DNA of 64,000 nucleotides from Cryptomeria japonica (taxonomy: Eukaryota; Streptophyta; Pinopsida; Cupressales; Cupressaceae), in the NCBI RefSeq assembly GCF_030272615.1, contig NW_026729271.1:56001-120000 (forward strand), in the 5' to 3' direction. This document shows, piece after piece, positions 1 to 11,885 of the stretch. Below the pieces are notes generated by a model, which ran no database searches, was not told where the DNA came from, and was given only the letters and a program-made list of their open reading frames with translations. Numbering within the stretch: position 1 is the stretch's first letter; each line of letters opens with the position of its first letter. The position numbers and the translations under genes were made by a program.

Positions 1-1949
1 ACCTAAGATTCAAATTGATTAATGTTTACGGTCCCATCCAAAATAGGGATAAGGCAAGGGTGTGGGTGGAACTAGAGTCTTTCCTCAGTAGTTTCCCAAA
101 TGATGTATGCATCATTGGGGGAGATTTCAATGCCATCACTAAGGTAGTAGACAAAAGAGGAGGTAGCAACAAACTTCCTCCAGTGGTTGTAGATTTCAAT
201 CATTGGATCAATAGGAACTCCCTATTGGAAATATGGACGACAGATAATGCCTTCACCTGGAATAATAGAAGGCTTGGTTTCTGTAGAATTGCGGAGAAAC
301 TAGATAGGTTCTTTATTCATGGAGGGCTCTTGGAGCTTAACTTTACCCTGAATGCAGAACTCCTCCCTTTAGCAGGGTCCAACCATTTTCCACTCCAACT
401 AATCTTATTATCTGACCACTCCCCTAAAAAATGTCCCTTCAAATTTGAGAACATGTGGTTCAGAGATGATAACTTTTTAAACTTAATTGAGAACTGGTGG
501 AAAAGCTCTGTTTTCTCTAGTTCGAAGACGTTTATTATCACAAGCAAGTTAAAGCTTATCAAAAGGAAGCTCTTAGAATGGAATAGGACTAATTTTGGAA
601 ATATTTTTGATAGAAAACTCCTAATAGAAAATGATCTTAAGAATGTTAACATTGAGGTTCTTGAGAAGGGGATGGATGAACATCTCTTCCTCAAAGAAAA
701 GGCTCTACTCTCTGATTACGAAGAGACACTCTCAAATGAAGAGATCTTTTGGAAACAAAAATCGAGGGAGACTTGGTTGAGTGATGGGGACCGAAATACT
801 AAGTTTTTCCACAACAGTACTAAGCAGAGGTGATGGGTCAATCAAATTTCTAAAATTAAGAATTGCCAGGGTTCCATCCTATCTGAACCAGATGATGTAG
901 CCTTTGAGGCAGCAAGGTTTTTTGATAAAATCTTAAATAATATTGAAGGCTCCAACCTCAGAGGCCAACTCAATATTACCAAAAACCTTCCAAAACTCAT
1001 TAACGATGCCCACAACAAAATCCTATCAAAGAAATTCTCTGAGGAGGAGGTTAAATCTATTCTTATGAAGATGAATCCTGACAAGGCCCCAGGCCCGAAT
1101 GGCTTCCCCACCAGCTTTTTCCAAAAATGTTGGGGTTTTATGGGGAGAGAGATCACGAACACCTTAGAAGATATTAGGAACTTTGGTAAGATTCTCAAAG
1201 AAATCAACAATACCTTCTTAGCTCTCATCCCCAAAAAAGAGAATCCTGAAACCTTTAATGACTTCAGACCAATAGCTCTGTGCAACACTCTGTACAAACT
1301 CTTAACCAAAACCCTAGCATCTAGGCTCGAGAATCTTCTCCCCATTATCATTAGTGAAGAACAAACTGGATTCGTAGCAGATAGATCAATCTATGATGGG
1401 GTTATTATAGCCCAAGAGGCCATTCATTCAGTCCAGCTCAATAGGGGCCCAAGTATGCTAGTCAAATTAGACATAAGCAAAGCTTACGACAAAGTTAATT
1501 CATGCTTCCTATGCAAATGCTTGGAGGCCTTTGGATTTTCCAAATCCTGGATCAACCTAATCTTTGAATGTATATCCTCGGTCTTAGTTAATGGTTCCTC
1601 GGAAGGCTTCTCCAGTAGCTCAAGAGGGCTCAGGCAAGGAGATCCTATGTCCCCCTTCCTCTTCATCATCATGGCTAAAGCCCTTAGTAGATCCATCTCT
1701 AATGCCAAAGAGGAAGGTGGGATCCAAGGAATCCCCATTACCAATGGCCTCCCTCCCTTTACCCACCAGCAATTTGTCGATGACACGATGCTTTTTAGGC
1801 AGGGAAGTGTAAGGGAAGCGAGCGCCTTCAAAGGTATTTTGGGGTCCAGGGATAAAGCCCTTTTCTGGTCGGATTCATGGGGTGGATATAAGGCTATTGA
1901 TAATATCCATGACTTTGGTTCCACTCATATCCTTTTGGTATTTCGATGA
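1..1949 (+). pseudogene. L1-type LINE ORF2 relic (endonuclease and reverse transcriptase), 5' cut by window edge
   Basis: One reading frame runs from base 3 to the TGA at 1947-1949, interrupted only by a TGA at 831-833. The first part is the C-terminal half of an APE-type endonuclease (GGDFNAI at about 115-135, then the SDHSP motif near 413-427). After the linker comes a non-LTR reverse transcriptase: NPDKAPGPNGFP near 1074, the FRPIALCN block near 1263, GLRQGDPMSPFLF near 1627 and the catalytic FVDDTMLF near 1775. About 17 codons after FVDD the frame jumps to a tail-type segment (ALFWSDSWGG), so the thumb and most of the zf-RVT region are missing by in-frame deletion near 1836-1850. The TGA fits CGA-to-TGA decay. 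The product would copy LINE RNA at a nicked target. This copy is dead. The family call is firm; the exact clade is not. Confidence 0.9.
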
Positions 1950-4060
1950 GAGGTTAGTGTGCACCTTTGTTTCATCAATGTTACCTGTGTTTCGATGAAA
2001 CCATCATTATCGTAAAGGAGCTTTGTGGTTTCATTGATCTCCTTATTTTTATCGAAAGCTTTACCTACGTGTCTGTTTCGATGTAATCCTCCTTCGGTTC
2101 ATCGAAACCCTATTTTTCGATAGGAATCCCAACCGTCTTATCGATCTTTAAGTTTGTCGATAATGGTTCCTCATTATCCAGCTTTTGCATTGGCATCAAT
2201 GAATTTCCCTATGTCGGTGAAAGAATAATAGCTTCCTTCGACTTTTTGTTTTTATGGATGGTATGTTTTCAATGCAAAATCTCTTATGTTCTATCGACCT
2301 TTTGTTTTTCGATGAACTATCACTATCGGTCAAAAACTTTAGTATCTCTTCGACATCATTCTTCTCTCGAAAAATCCTACTATGAAACCTTCCCCGGTTT
2401 CTTCGATCTCATTGTTTTGGTAGAACTATCTCCTTCGGTGAATTCTTTTCTTGTCCTACCAATACCGTAGTTTCTTAGACAACCTTGGTTCATCGATGAA
2501 ACTTCCTTTGGTTTCTTCGACATACCCTCTATCGATGAAAATAGTTCTTTCAATAAGTCCCTTTTGAAGTTCACCAAGGCCTAAGTCTCCTCGATAAATC
2601 ATCTCATAGATGAAACATCGATAGGTTTCTTCAATACAACAGGTGTACCATTTCGGTAAAATTAGTCATTTTAGTGAGAGGGTAGTGTGTACCTTTGTTT
2701 CATCGATGTTACCTTTGTTTCGATGAAACCATCATTATCGTCAATAAGCTATGTGGTTTCATCGATCTCCTTATATTCATCGAAAGCTTTTCCTCAATTG
2801 TTTGTATCGATGTAATCCTCCATCGATTCATTCAAACCCTGTTTTCGATAGGAATTCACAACCATCTTATCGATCTTTAAGTTTATTGATATAGGCTCCT
2901 CATTATATAGCTTCTGCATTGGCATTGATGAAATTCCTTATGTCAGTTAAAGAATAATATCTTCCTTCGACTATGCTTTCTACCGATGGCATGTTTTCGA
3001 TGAAATATCTCTTATGTTTTATCGACCTTTTGTCTTTCAATGAAACTACCATTGTCGCTCAATAACTTTAGTATCTCTTCGACACCCTTCTTCTCTTGAA
3101 AATTCTTATCAATGAAACCTTCCCCAGTTTCTTCGATCTCATTGTTTCGGTAGAACTATCTCCTTCAGTGAAATCTTTACATGTCCTACCAATACCGCAG
3201 TCTCCTTGACAACCTTGCTTCATCGATGATACCTCCTTTGGTTTCTTCGACATACCTTCTATCGATGGAAATAGTGCTTTCGATAAGTCCCTTTTGAAGT
3301 TCACCAAGGCCCAAGTCTCCTTGATAAATCATCTCATCGATGAAACATTGATAGGTTTCTTTGATTCAACAGGTGTACCATTTCGGTGAGAGGTTAGTGT
3401 CTATCTTTGTTTCATCGATGTTACCTTTGTTTCGGTGAAACCATCGTTATCGTCAATAAGCTATGTGGTTTCATCGATCTCCTTATATTCATCGAAATCT
3501 TTTCCTCACGTGTTCGTGTCGATGTAATCCTCCATCGGTTCATGGAAACCCTATTTTCGATAGGAATTCACATCCATCTTATCGATCTTTAAGTTTATTG
3601 ATATAGGCTCCTCATTATACAGTTTCTGCATTGGCATTGATGAAATTCCTTATGTCAGTGAAAGAACAATATCTTCCTTCGACTATGCTTTTTACCGATG
3701 GCATGTTTTCGATGAAATATCTCTTATGTTTTATCGACCTTTTGTCTTTCGATGAAACTATCATTGTCGCTCAATAACTTTAGTATCTCTTCGACACGCT
3801 TCTTCTCTCAAAAATTCCTATTGATGAAACCTTCCCCAGTTTCTTTGATCTCATTGTTTCAGTAGAACTATCTCCTTCGGTGAAATCTTTACATGTCCTA
3901 CCAATACCGTAGTCTCCTCGACAACCTTACTTCACCGATGAAACCTCCTTTGGTTTCTTCGACATACCTTCTATCGATGGAAATAGTGCTTCCGATTAGT
4001 CCCTTTTGAAGTTCATCGAGGCCTAAGTCTTCTCGATAAATAATTTTCTATTTTCATCTC
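1941..4060. repeat. Three tandem units of about 715 bp rich in CGATGAAA and TTCATCGATG
   Basis: The landmark TGAGAGGTTAGTGT (or close variants) recurs at 1947, 2675 and 3387, spacings of 728 and 712 bp. Each unit keeps the same internal order: ACCTTTGTTTCATCGATG, the CATCATTATCGTCAATAAGC segment, the CTCCTCATTATA block, and a CTTTTGAAGTTCACC block near its end. Within each unit short CGAT-centred words recur every 20-60 bp, in both orientations (many are the palindrome ATCGAT). The third unit ends near 4050-4060. Open frames inside it recur from unit to unit (for example 2380-2577 and 3068-3307 on the minus strand) and are products of the repeat, not genes. The array starts exactly where the LINE frame ends, so it may sit in the LINE 3' region or mark a rearrangement. 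Confidence 0.9.
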
Positions 4061-4560
4061 TCTGTGTGAGGTTTTGGATTGACAGTCCCAATTACTGTGG
4101 AATAATCCTAGTATGGAAGACAATTTTTTTATTATCTGAAATAGAAAATTAAATGTTACTAACAAGTTTGGCAAGTGTTTTGAAAACTAACCTTGCAGGA
4201 GGAGCAAGGCCATCTTTAACAAGTGAAAGGATGACAGCTATGCTAAATAGGCTATAAATAACATGCAACCAATGGTAAATCTCAGGGCACAAGGAGATAA
4301 GGGCTTGTTAGGGAAAGAAAATATCTTCCCATATGTTCATCCTTAGCCCGAGGTGCTTCTGTATTGTTCAAAATTTGCTCATATTTGTAATAACTGTAGA
4401 AACTTTCTGGACTATGGTCTCGGGCAAGGCCGGAGGTTTTCTCGCATCGACTCTTTCGTACCGGTGCCTGCACGAGTGGGGTGATGTAAGCTTTAAATTA
4501 TGATTAATAAAATTTCTTGGCTTCGCCTTCTTACCAATCAATAAAATAAAATAAATAAGT
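4060..4560 (+). other. Probable LINE 3' tail without coding sequence
   Basis: No ORF with a recognisable product. Bases 4495-4555 read AATAAAATTTCTTGGCTTCG, then CCTTC and an A-rich run with several AATAAA-like words. That layout is common at the 3' ends of plant LINEs. If so, the LINE at 1-1949, the tandem array and this tail could be parts of one element. The link is inference from position only. Confidence 0.35.
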
Positions 4561-5540
4561 AACGGAAAATATTAAAAAATAAAAATTTAACTACAAATAA
4601 TATATTAACATGGTTGAATAAATGATTTTAATGATCAGCTTATAATTTTTAGTTTTCGATTTTTAAGATTTAATGATTATTAATAATAAAATCTAAATAA
4701 TTAATATTATGATAATAATAATTAAATTTTCAATTTTATTTTTTAAAAATAAATTTTTAGTAATAATTGATTTTAAATAATAGTAAGAGTTATAATTTTT
4801 TAAATATTTTTAAATAATAGTTAAGTAATTAGTGATTATTAATTATGAAAAAAATTAATTAAAAATTATAATAAATTGTTAATTAAAAATAAAATTTAAA
4901 CAACATTAAATTATTTATTATGAATTATTAATTATTAAAAATTAAAATAATTTATATAGAATACCCAAGCATCCATATGTGTGGATAACGATTGCAATAA
5001 TTAAACATTAATATTTCAACATTAATGATAATTTAATACTTATATTTTAATTAAGTTAATAAATAAATTCAATGAATTAACATTTATATTTTAGCATTAA
5101 TAATTAAAGTTCAATAATTTAATATCAACTTTAATAAATTAACGTAAATAAATTAAATAATTTTGATAATTATCTTTAATAAATTAACTTCCATGAATTA
5201 ATAATAAATTTTAATAAATTTCATTACTTTAATAAAGTAATCTTTACAAATTAAATAACTTTTTTAGTGTCAAATCATAAACTAATTTAAAGTTGGTGGT
5301 CTAGTTGTGGTGTTTGTGTTCTTCAATATTTATAAGGGATGAGGTCCTCATAATTTTAGATAGAAAATCTTAAAAACCTAACAATTTAATTTGTTGGATG
5401 TTCAATATTTTCATAGAATGTTCCATGCTAGCAAACCACATGTGCTAAATTATATTTTATATCCTATCAGCTTATCCTTGAATGTCTTATAGGTGCAAGT
5501 GCTAGTTCTATCTTTTGGTGAAATTGAGTGCTTATAAATA
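4560..5540. other. AT-rich spacer, no gene seen
   Basis: Very AT-rich sequence dominated by TTAATAAATTAA-type words, especially 4560-5280. I see no ORF, RNA gene or clear repeat boundary here. Confidence 0.6.
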
Positions 5541-7010
5541 GGTCTGCTAGTGATTAAATTTTATTTAGTGCAAAGAATTGACACTATTGAATTTCTACAG
5601 AATGGTAAAATTTTATACTACCAAAAAAATTTAGCCGCAAATGTCTTGATTTTTAGAAATTCTAGTAGCGAGTGATCTTCATCTCTATAAATTCCTCTTA
5701 CATCATACCATTGGACAGAGCCATGGGAACTAGAGACCTTATGCAATAACACAATTTATTATTTTATGTAAAATATATTTTTAAAACAATTATTATTAAA
5801 TAAATGTATACATAATTTTAGCAAGCATGCATATTGTCTAAACAAAGGGGTTATGGTTATTTGAAAATGTGGTAGATGTATTAGAACCTTCAATACAACT
5901 ATAGAACAAAAACAGGGGATTTCACAAAATAAACTTTATTGTACTTTGATCAAAATTACATTCATATAAATTAGAGGTGTGCATAACACTAAAATATTGG
6001 ACAATTGTTTTATTATTTTTCTCAAGCATTATCTTTAATTACCTACCGAGATAACTAAAATAAAATAGAGATACAACAATACTACATTAAAAAAGAAGAC
6101 AACTATTATTTGCTTTTCTTTAAGCATTATTTTTGTTGACAAGAACCACATATATAGATAACCTTTACCAAGATAGGCAGGAGAAGCAATCTTTGGCAAA
6201 AATCCTTATCAAGTTATTCTCTGACCACATTATTAAATGCTATACAAGATGGTGTTTGAAGGTCTTCCAAGGTAGTAAACCAGGGACTTTAAGGAAATGA
6301 AGAAGTTCAGAGTAAGATAACGAGAGTCAAAAGATATAGAATTATTAGGAGGTTTGCAGGCTTCTAACATTTAATTTCCTTTGATATCAATGATCTTCGG
6401 AGGAATCCATCAAATTCTGAACTCTTCAAAAGGGATTTATTTTATTATTTATTAATCATAGGGGTTGGTCTTTTCTTGCAAGCTTGGAAACAAAACTTTC
6501 ATCCAACCAATTGTGCTCTATGGTTACATCTTGGATACATCAAATTTTATAACTTCCCAAAGGAATATTGGGACATCGTTCTTTTGTTTGGAATTGGGAA
6601 TAATTTAGGAGATTTATGAAAGTCGATGAAAATGTTCATGATGAGCGATCTCTTGATACATAAATGGGATAAATGGTGATCTCTAGGAGATTGAGACTTT
6701 TTTGGTGTGCTATGATCACTAGCCTAAAATCGTCCTTATTTGCAATTGTAAAAAATTAAAAGCTTATTAGATAATATAGAAAATCTTTCTATAGATGTTA
6801 ATGAATGTGAGAGTAGCCAAAAAAAATGTAGGATTCATTTTTTGGGAAAATCCTTCTTATATTTGATGAACTGGTGATGCTTTAGAGAATATTTCAGGCA
6901 CAAAAGAAACAAAGAGGAGTGTTGACAATAACTCAACCCAAAAGAAATTAATATTAGACAATTTGCAACTACAATAAATTGATTTTAATAAGTGCATGAA
7001 TCTTTAATTA
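5540..7010 (+). repeat. Dispersed repeat copy A (about 1.46 kb) carrying a LINE ORF1 relic
   Basis: This stretch matches 44266-45780 in the same orientation along its length. Shared landmarks include GACAGAGCCATGG at 5715 and 44436, GGGGATTTCACAAAATAAAC at 5915 and 44637, the TTTTTGTTGACAAGAACCAC stretch near 6131 and 44857, and TAGACAATTTGCAAC near 6955 and 45725. Similarity fades near 7010 and 45780. The copies differ by small indels and point changes, so they are old dispersed copies and not a recent duplication. A decayed coding segment lies at 6461-6670. Confidence 0.85.
6461..6670 (+). pseudogene. LINE ORF1 fragment, DUF4283-like domain (copy A)
   Basis: Translation gives the core of a DUF4283-type nucleic-acid-binding domain: LFLQAWKQNFHP, then a W-L-H stretch, then NFPKEYWD and LFGIGNNLG. 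This domain is typical of ORF1 proteins of plant L1-type LINEs and often stands before a zinc knuckle. Compared with copy B at 45222-45443, a single base is missing near 6610 (AGGAGATTTATG against AGGAGGATTTATG), which puts TGA in frame right after LGDL. No upstream start or downstream zinc knuckle is visible. Non-functional relic. Confidence 0.65.
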
Positions 7011-7700
7011 TAGCTTGATCACATGATCAAATGATCAAATGATGAGAAATAAAGAATGCAATACAATTGCTTTATCAAAGAGTTCTTGGACATTATGAGA
7101 TGTACTCATATGCATATTCATGCAAAATTCAAGTTTAAAGAATCTTTTGTTATCTCATTCAAAAATTGTGCATGTAGTTCTCATGCAAAGTGGGAGAATG
7201 AATATTCCAACAACCTCCTTAATTTCAATCAAGAATTGACCCAATACAAAAAAAAATATGATAATTTCCTAACTTTACTAGGCTTATCTCCTACCATGAT
7301 GCATTATGGAACAATCTCTATTTTGACTGTAATTTCTTTGTTTCTAACACTTAAAAGCCTATTCCAAGGCTTGGATATGTTTTCCTCACAACACCCCATA
7401 ATAATGGGGTAGGCTAATTTGTGCAGCTTCTACAAGATCTACATCTTATTCATGCAAATTCTAATTTGTGATCTTCCTACAACTTACTCTTACAAATCAA
7501 GGGCTTCACCTTTTTCGAAGGTAGAGACAAATTATAGTAGATCTTCTTTTTGACTTTGGTCTCCTCTTTTAAGAATTGGCTACTCTTTTTATAAAAAAAA
7601 AATTCTTTGTTGTATGGCTGGACTCTAGTGACTTATGAACCTTTGGTTACAATTTTGAGTGATTCTTGTTTGATTTGGAGCAGTGGCAAACATTGAGCAA
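7010..7700. other. Spacer without supported gene
   Basis: An open frame at 7056-7412 (118 residues, mostly hydrophobic and polar low-information sequence) has no motif that I recognise and no sign of selection. I would not call it a gene. The stretch lies between repeat copy A and the 3' end of the minus-strand LINE. Confidence 0.5.
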
Positions 7701-7734
7701 TCTCCTTTTTTCTTTTGAAAAGAGGGGTAAAAAA

Positions 7735-8448
7735 TTATTCAAAGAAAAGCCAGGGGAACAAGAAAGGGGCCCCAGGCCCACCAAGAAAGGCCAACAAAGG
7801 GCCAAAAGAAGTTCCAAGGGAACCCAGACAAAACAAAACTACATACTCCCATCCTCTAAAATTAACTTTTTTGAGAATTCTAGAATAATTGGTATGGAGG
7901 AAACCCCAATCATCCACATCCCACCCATCAATATTCATAGAGGCCCACTTAGCCAAACAATTAGCCACATGGTTCCATTGACGAGGAATATGTTGGAAAA
8001 AAACATAATCCAAGACAGAACATAGATCCAAAATCCTCTTGACCACCATTGCTAATTTCCAGCTAACATCATTGACATGGTGCTTATTCAACAAATCGAT
8101 AACAATCTGAGAGTCAGACTTACAAACCATCCTCTTCCAACCAAGAGAAAAGCCCCTTTCAATTGCACTTATTAGAGTGCTTCCCTTTACAAGCAAAGAA
8201 GAAAAAACAACACTCCCATCACTAATCCTTCCAGCTCCACCTATTCCAATGTGTCCCGGATTGCCTCTAGATGAGTCATTTGTATTAATCTTTAGTACAC
8301 CCTCCATAGGGGGAATCCACTTTCCTTCTCCACAATTTTTTTGCTTGGCCAACTTAGGTCTCCTGCCTCTAAATTGACATGAACCACTATCAACCAAATA
8401 TTGATTCCTAACAATAGGAACATCCATATAATCCACAACATCTGACAT
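7735..8448 (-). pseudogene. LINE ORF2 C-terminal RNase H domain
   Basis: An open stretch of 237 codons ending at the ORF2 stop. It contains the plant LINE RNase H signature: GVLKINTNDSSRGNPG (first acidic motif and the SRGNPG loop), IGIGGAGRISDG, the AIERGF glutamate region, a KSDSQIVIDLL motif with the third acidic residue, and HIPRQWNHVANCLAKWA near the end. RNase H removes the RNA strand during reverse transcription. The first glycine of the usual FDGASRGNPG reads ND here, a mild departure. It sits after the zf-RVT piece in a different frame, so it cannot be read through in this copy. Confidence 0.85.
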
Positions 8449-8639
8449 AACACACTTGGCTAAGAGAGTCTCTTGAAGCTTACCGATAATCTTTCTCCAT
8501 AGAAAACTACCCCTCCATTTTAGCAGCCTAAAAATTCCAGCTATTTCTTTCCAGCTAGATTTTCCAGATAATGAAAGAAGGACCTATATCCTAAGCAGCC
8601 TAAAGGAAAGATGTCTTAGCAGGGGGATGACCTGGGCTA

Positions 8640-9121
8640 TCCAAAAACTCAACAAAAGTAGTGGCATGAACACACCCATGATTCCATGCTACCCACCACA
8701 AGTGCCAAATCTCCCTAGAGAAAGGGCATTCAAAGAAAAGATGAGAAGATCATTCCTCATTATTATTATAGAGGACACAAATCAAAGGGCCTTGAAACCC
8801 ACGCCTCCATAGATTATCGCAAGTGAGGCATCAGTTTTGAGCCGCAAATCAAAGAAATAAATTGTACTTAATCCAAGAGAATTTATTCCAAACATTTTTC
8901 CACTAGGAGACACTCATGCTACCATATAATTGCATCTGCATTTCAAGATACCTCGAGACAGTCGAATATTTTCCTTTGGGGTTTGGGCCCCAAGAAAGAA
9001 TATCTCTCCCCTTGAGTGAACTACACAATCTTCTTGCTAAAATTCTAGAAAACTCTCGGTGATCCACACTTGAGCCACTAGGTGGCCACTCTTGAGGATC
9101 CTTCCAGCAAGCCACCTCCAA
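8640..9121 (-). pseudogene. LINE ORF2 zf-RVT region
   Basis: Bases 9121-8903 give a segment ending in DILSWGPNPKGKYSTVSRY, the typical stretch before zf-RVT (KG-YSV-GY pattern). Bases 8850-8640, same frame, read FAAQN-stop-CLTCDNLWRRGF, then an HLFFECPFSREIW segment and an LWWVAWNHG segment. The CxxCDNLxRRGF and HLFxxCxFxxxIW patterns mark zf-RVT, the zinc-binding domain between RT and RNase H. At least two in-frame stops (one in place of Trp after AAQN) kill it, and the frame differs from RT and RNase H on either side. Confidence 0.8.
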
Positions 9122-9648
9122 CTAACCTTGAAGCTTCATCGTCTTAAAGTTCTCCACCCTTCTCCAACTAGCACCTTCAAAATAGATGCTAAGAGCCTAA
9201 ACATGGGGAAGTGAGACAAAATTGGTGGGTACCCATCCCAAGAGTCATGCTATAGATGAGCATTCAGGTCTCTTTTACAAATCCAAAAGAGTCCATCCTT
9301 AATAAGCTTTGATCCCCTTTTGAGAGTCTCCCAAATCATAGAACCTTTGCCTCCATTTTTTATGAGAGCAGATTACCAAACCAAGAGAATTGATGGGAGA
9401 GAGAATCAAACTACTTAATTAAACTGGATGGGGCAACTTGCAAAAAGAATCTAAATTACCAATTTCAGAAGAGTCACCCTTGCCACTATTGGGAGCCATG
9501 TGTTGGTCCAATGACTAACTCTCTTACAAAATTTCTCTAGAATCTCCTTCCAAAGATCGCTATGATGAAAACCAATTCCAAGAGGGGTGCCCAAATAGAT
9601 CAAAGGGAGTAAGCCAATTTGAAACCTAAGAATGCAAGCAATCTTGTT

Positions 9649-10530
9649 CTAGATAAGCCTAGGAGTGTTAAAGAAGTAAATGGAGGACTTAGCCTCATTT
9701 ATGCATTTCCCAAAGGCAGACAAATAGATGTCCATGGTTCTCCTAAATTTATTTGCTTCACTAATCCAAGCAAGACCCAATAAGGTTGTATCATCCACAA
9801 ATTGGAGATGGGAGTGAGAGGGAAGAGTGTTGAACCAACGCCAGCTTTGAATCAAACCTTGACTGACCCGAGACTTAATGAGTTGACCAAGTCCTTCTGC
9901 CATGATAATGAACATGTAAGGAGATAGATGGTCTCCTTTCCTAAGGCCCTTGGAAGCTCTGAATAATTAAGATGGTTCCCCATTAATAAAAATTAAAAAG
10001 GAGGTGGATAAGACACAACTCATGATCCAGTCCACCCACTCATTACCAAACCCAAAAGCTAGGAGGACATTTACACAAGAAGGACCAATTGACTCTCTCA
10101 TAAGCCTTCACCATATCAAGTTTAATTAATATGACCTTTTCCGCAGAGGTAGCCATGGAGTGGATAGCTTCTATAGCAATGACAATCCCATCCAAAATCT
10201 ACCTTCTTGCAACAAAACCCCTTGCTCCTTAGAAATCATATCCTTGAGATATATCTTAACTCTCTCTGTTATAAGCTTAGTGATAACCTTATAAACCACA
10301 TTGCAAGGAGAAATAGGTGTGAATTGATTAGGCTTATTAGCACTCTCCCTCTTGGGAATAAGAGCCAAGAAAGTAGTATTCATAGGCCTTAACATATGTT
10401 TATTTCTCTATGATTCATAAACCACCTCCAATAGATCTTTAATAATCTCCCAAAATTCCTGAAAGAATTCAATTGGAAAGCCATCAGGGTCGACTGCCTT
10501 TCCCTTTTTCATTTGAAACACAACCTTTTC
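9649..10530 (-). pseudogene. LINE ORF2 reverse transcriptase domain
   Basis: Three blocks in one frame. Around 10500-10440: GKAVDPDGFPIEFFQEFWEI (the start of the RT fold). Bases 10395-10171: NTTFLALIPKRESANKPNQF, then a PISPCNVVYKVITKLI block. Bases 9915-9649: MFIIMAEGLGQLI, then FVDDTTLLG with the two catalytic aspartates, then the YLSAFGKCINEAKS thumb start. These are the canonical motifs of plant L1 RT. Stops and short gaps separate the blocks (for example after the GRFWMGLSLL segment), so no continuous polymerase can be made. Confidence 0.88.
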
Positions 10531-11877
10531 CAAAACCTAAAGCTCAATGGGTCACATAAGGGATTCATTCATTTCTCTAGAAACCAAATGGGGGATACAG
10601 TCCAAAACCATTGCTTCATCTTTGCTAGCAAGGGGATTATCTTCAATATACAAAGAAAAGAAATACTGAGAAGACTCCTAAAAAATATTATCCTTTTTAC
10701 AAATATGAGTACCATCCGAAGACAAAAGAGAAGTAATAAGGTTAATACTACATCTAGCCTTCACAAAGTTATGGAAGAAGATAGTGTTCCTATCTCCTTC
10801 TTGAATCCAATCAATGTGAGACTTTTGTTTCTAGAAGACTTCCTCCCAAAGATCCCATAAATTATTAGTAGCTAAAGCCTCCTCCTTACTTAGATCAATA
10901 GTCAATGCTTGCTTCCTAATGAGGCGAGTGATAGAATCTAGCCGGGCCTGAGCTCCTAGTTTACTTGAATGCAAATTACCGAAGCATTCCACATACCATT
11001 TCTTGAGATTATATTTAACATACTGCAACCTCTTAGAGAAAGATTACATAGCCCTAGCATGAGCAAGCTATCCTTCCCACCACCAATCCATTACAAGATC
11101 TTGGAGGTATTGATCTTGATACCATATCAGTTGAAACTTGAAAGAAGAATTTTTAGAGACTCTATATATGAATATAGAGAGCTTGATTGGCCAATGGTCT
11201 GAACTGCACCAATCCAGAATCTCTGAACTTATAGTCCATATGTCGGCCATCCAAAAGAAAGAGGCCAAAAATCTATCAAGTCTTTTTTAAATCACCTCCT
11301 CCCCACATCTCTGATTATTCCATGTGAAGAAACCATTAGTGGGGTTCACATCAATGACTTTTAGAAGATCAATATTTAGGCTGAGAAGGTGAGTAGAGGG
11401 TTCCAACCTAGCAACCCCTCCTCACTTTTCATCCAAGCCACTAATAGCATTAAAGTCACCAGCAATAACCCATGGGGGAAAGAGAGCCAAAGAAAGAACA
11501 AATTTGATGTCATCCCGTAGCTGAACTTTTCTAATGAGGTCATTGGGAGGATAAACATTAGAGAATAAATAGACTTCATCTGTTTCAAAACTAATGGCAA
11601 TCAATGAAATAATTGAATGAACCACGATCCACCAAATAGGAGTAATCTTTCGAGGCTCCGAAAAACATGCCATTCTACCGGAACTACCTTTGGCTCCAAT
11701 ACACTGACAAGATCCCTGAGACCAAATCATAGAAGTTTTCTGAAGCATACTTTCCACAAAAAGCTTTGTTTCTTGGATAAAGAGAATATCAGCGAAGTGA
11801 TTGGCAATCAAATCTGAAACAACCTTTTAAAGAGGGATGTTGTTCAAATCCCTTGCATTCCAAGATAACATACTCAT
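10531..11877 (-). pseudogene. LINE ORF2 endonuclease and linker
   Basis: ORF2 appears to start with ATG at 11877-11875: MSMLSWNARDLNN followed by a TAA in place of the expected next residue. Same frame then gives ADILFIQETKL (the QETK glutamate motif of APE endonucleases), VYLFSNVYPPN, WVIAGDFNAIS, and near 11205 the SDHWPIKL motif with the catalytic Asp-His pair. So all core catalytic motifs of the nicking endonuclease are still readable. The 11068-10831 part is the long helical linker to RT. Premature stops near 11829, 11422 and elsewhere disable it. Confidence 0.85.
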
Positions 11878-11885
11878 TTATGTGA

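Noticed and set aside
842-1351. 169-residue minus-strand ORF
   Set aside because: Antisense shadow of the LINE frame; the plus strand has clear RT motifs.
2380-3592. Similar 61-79 residue ORFs recurring in the 715-bp tandem units on both strands
   Set aside because: They recur because the DNA repeats. They fall on both strands of the same bases, and no start, motif or codon pattern supports them.
7056-7412. 118-residue plus-strand ORF
   Set aside because: No motif, low-information composition, and no second copy; likely chance in AT-rich DNA.
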